Source: CAZGVW01 sp964529265 (GTDB taxonomy: Bacteria > Planctomycetota > Phycisphaerae > Phycisphaerales > UBA1924). From it: a stretch of 13,439 bases of DNA. The notes under the pieces are model-generated. The model was not told the DNA's origin. It saw only the letters and a program-made list of their open reading frames with translations, and searched no databases. Positions 12,253 through 13,439 of the stretch are shown here, in pieces. The DNA lies in NCBI GenBank assembly GCA_964529265.1, contig CAZGVW010000015.1:1-13439 (forward strand). Direction: 5' to 3'. The translations under genes and the position numbers were made by a program. Positions within the stretch are counted from its first letter, which is position 1. Every line of letters begins with the position of its first letter.

Positions 12253-12936
12253 ATGGCCAACATTCTCGTCGTGGGTCCGCATCCGGATGATCAGGAACTG
12301 GGCATGGGCGCGACGATTGCGCTGCTCGTCGAGCAGGGGCACGATGTGTTCCTGCTGGATATGACCAACGGCGAGCCGACGCCGCACGGCGATCCGGAGA
12401 CGCGGGCGAAGGAGGCGGCGGCCGCGGCGAAGATTCTGGGGGTCGAGCGGCGGCAGTTACACCTGCCGAACCGGTTCATCGAGCACACGATCGAGGCGCG
12501 GCGGCTGGTGGCGGGGGTGATCCGCGAGCACCAGGCGCAGATCGTCTTCGCGCCGTTCTTCGAGGATGCGCACCCCGACCACCGCGCGACGACGCGCATC
12601 GTGGAGGATGCGCGGTTCGACGCGAAACTCACGAAGATCGATCTGCCGGGCGAGCCGATCTACCCGAAGTGGCTGTTCTACTACTACGCCACGCACCTGC
12701 GCTGGGTGGCGAACCCCTCGTTCTGCATGGACGTGACGGGGTTCACGGAGAAGAAGCGGGAGGCGGTGCTGGCGTATCACTCGCAGTTCGTGCTGCCGGA
12801 GAAGAACCGCAAGGTGGTGGAGTGGCTGGAGGCTTCTGGCGTGTACTTCGGCTCGCGGATCGGGACGAAGGCGGCGGAGCCGTTCTTCACGAAGGAGCCG
12901 GTGGGGATGAGAGGGGTGGAGGGGTTGGTGATGTAG
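12253..12936 (+). CDS. LmbE/PIG-L family deacetylase, BshB1-like
   Basis: The product is 227 residues. The metal-binding motif is PHPDDQELGMGAT (9-21; His10, Asp12 and Asp13) and the second is AHPDHRATT (106-114; His107, Asp109, His110). The family removes acetyl groups from N-acetylglucosamine conjugates using zinc. LDMTNGEPTPHGDPETRAKEA, KILGVERRQLHLPNR and the C-terminal EKKREAVLAYHSQF follow the order of BshB1, the bacillithiol-pathway deacetylase that acts on GlcNAc-malate. The other bacillithiol genes are not in this window, so the substrate stays open. The start at 12253 puts the first beta strand MANILVVGPHPDD at the N-terminus; the longer upstream frame is antisense-like truA sequence. 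It is downstream of truA on the same strand, separated by a strong hairpin, and probably has its own promoter. Confidence 0.88.
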   Translation: MANILVVGPHPDDQELGMGATIALLVEQGHDVFLLDMTNGEPTPHGDPETRAKEAAAAAKILGVERRQLHLPNRFIEHTIEARRLVAGVIREHQAQIVFAPFFEDAHPDHRATTRIVEDARFDAKLTKIDLPGEPIYPKWLFYYYATHLRWVANPSFCMDVTGFTEKKREAVLAYHSQFVLPEKNRKVVEWLEASGVYFGSRIGTKAAEPFFTKEPVGMRGVEGLVM

Positions 12937-12987
12937 GGCGGCAGGGAAATGGCAAAGCGAACAGGGCACAGCACAAATCGGCGATGG

Positions 12988-13439
12988 CTATTCGTTGTCA
13001 TCGGCCACGGCGTCGACGTCCGCGAGGCGAGGTCCAGCGGTGAACTCCAGGCGGTTGCCGACGCGTCGCTGCTCAAGGTAGCCGCGCTCGGCGAGTGAGA
13101 GGAGGTCTGATCTGGCGGTGGCGTACGCCACGTTCTGTGTCCGTTGATGACCCTCGATGGTGAACATGACGTCAGGGCGGCGCACTGCGCGCAGGAGCAG
13201 TGTCTGCTGCCGATGATTGAGGTCGCGGTCACTGGAGAAGAGTCTGCGAGCGAGGGTCGTCTCGTCCCGCTTCTTCCGGACATATGCGCGGAAATCGCGG
13301 CGTGCGCGCCGTATGACTTCGAGTTGATGGACAATGAAGTACGTGACGTCGAAATCATCCGTCTCGCTGTGGAGGAAGGCGCGCGCGTAGCGGGAGGGTC
13401 CCTGCTTGATGATGCGAGAGATTGCCAGGAACTCCACCA
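12988..13439 (-). CDS. Fic family protein, C-terminal part (cut by window end)
   Basis: The frame runs from the window edge to the TAG 12990-12988, giving about 150 residues; the GTG at 13437 is internal, not a start. The piece begins VEFLAISRIIKQGPSRYARAF, then TDDFDVTYFIVHQLEVIRRA, and ends in a winged-helix-like segment (NHRQQTLLLRAVRRPDVMF, then TARSDLLSLAERGYLEQRRVG). That order is familiar from the C-terminal half of Fic/DUF4172-type proteins, where a winged helix follows the Fic domain. The HPFxDGNGR motif would lie outside the window, so AMP-transfer activity cannot be judged. It converges on the deacetylase gene with a 51-nt gap. Base composition is less GC-rich than that of the adjacent genes. 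It could function alone as a regulator or belong to a toxin-antitoxin-like pair. Confidence 0.8.
   Translation of the reverse strand, partial: VEFLAISRIIKQGPSRYARAFLHSETDDFDVTYFIVHQLEVIRRARRDFRAYVRKKRDETTLARRLFSSDRDLNHRQQTLLLRAVRRPDVMFTIEGHQRTQNVAYATARSDLLSLAERGYLEQRRVGNRLEFTAGPRLADVDAVADDNE

Noticed and set aside
1..13439. CRISPR array or transposon ends
   Set aside because: The repeats seen are not regularly spaced with unique spacers, and no transposase or Cas protein is encoded on either strand.

Overview
The window is GC-rich and looks like chromosomal DNA of a planctomycete, most likely of the Phycisphaerae. That placement rests on recognised protein styles, not on a marker gene. Three secreted proteins end in a paired dockerin-like module (DLDGDG...DLALxLGAWG, twice). 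Two others end in a PEP-CTERM-like tail (VPxPGA, short hydrophobic stretch, RRRR). Two small membrane proteins carry the CxxC...CPECG zinc ribbon that is common in this phylum. No transposase, CRISPR array, rRNA or tRNA was seen.

Layout: 1-377 is low-complexity and repeat DNA with a C14/G18 homopolymer block. 378-1406 (+) is a secreted beta-propeller with a dockerin-like C-terminus. 1573-2331 and 2297-2635 (+) are two overlapping membrane/zinc-ribbon proteins. 2660-4336, 4437-5663 and 5979-7010 (all -) are a secreted endonuclease I, a secreted SGNH-type hydrolase and a PEP-CTERM-like beta-propeller. 7011-7577 is a hairpin-rich divergent spacer. 7578-8681 (+) fuses an archaeal-adenylate-kinase-like domain to a nucleoside-deoxyribosyltransferase-like domain. 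9219-9635 (+) is a GNAT acetyltransferase of lower GC. 10117-10722 (+) is a PEP-CTERM surface protein. 11286-12185 (+) is truA, preceded by a strongly structured, apparently non-coding stretch. 12253-12936 (+) is a LmbE/BshB1-type deacetylase. 12988-13439 (-) is the C-terminal end of a Fic protein that runs off the window.

The genes do not form one pathway. The left half is mostly exported proteins carrying two different C-terminal sorting or anchoring signals. The right half is mostly cytosolic enzymes. The most distinctive signals are in and around the spacers: (i) two families of short palindromic repeats whose stems differ in sequence but stay self-complementary, between fixed flanks; (ii) an octamer array that encodes the end of TruA and reaches almost to the next start codon; (iii) -10-like hexamers exactly 6 nt before the start codon of three cytosolic genes, suggesting leaderless mRNAs, while three genes for exported proteins have Shine-Dalgarno sequences; (iv) nested, G-U-containing helices upstream of truA; and (v) a switch from C-rich to G-rich plus strand near 4.4 kb.
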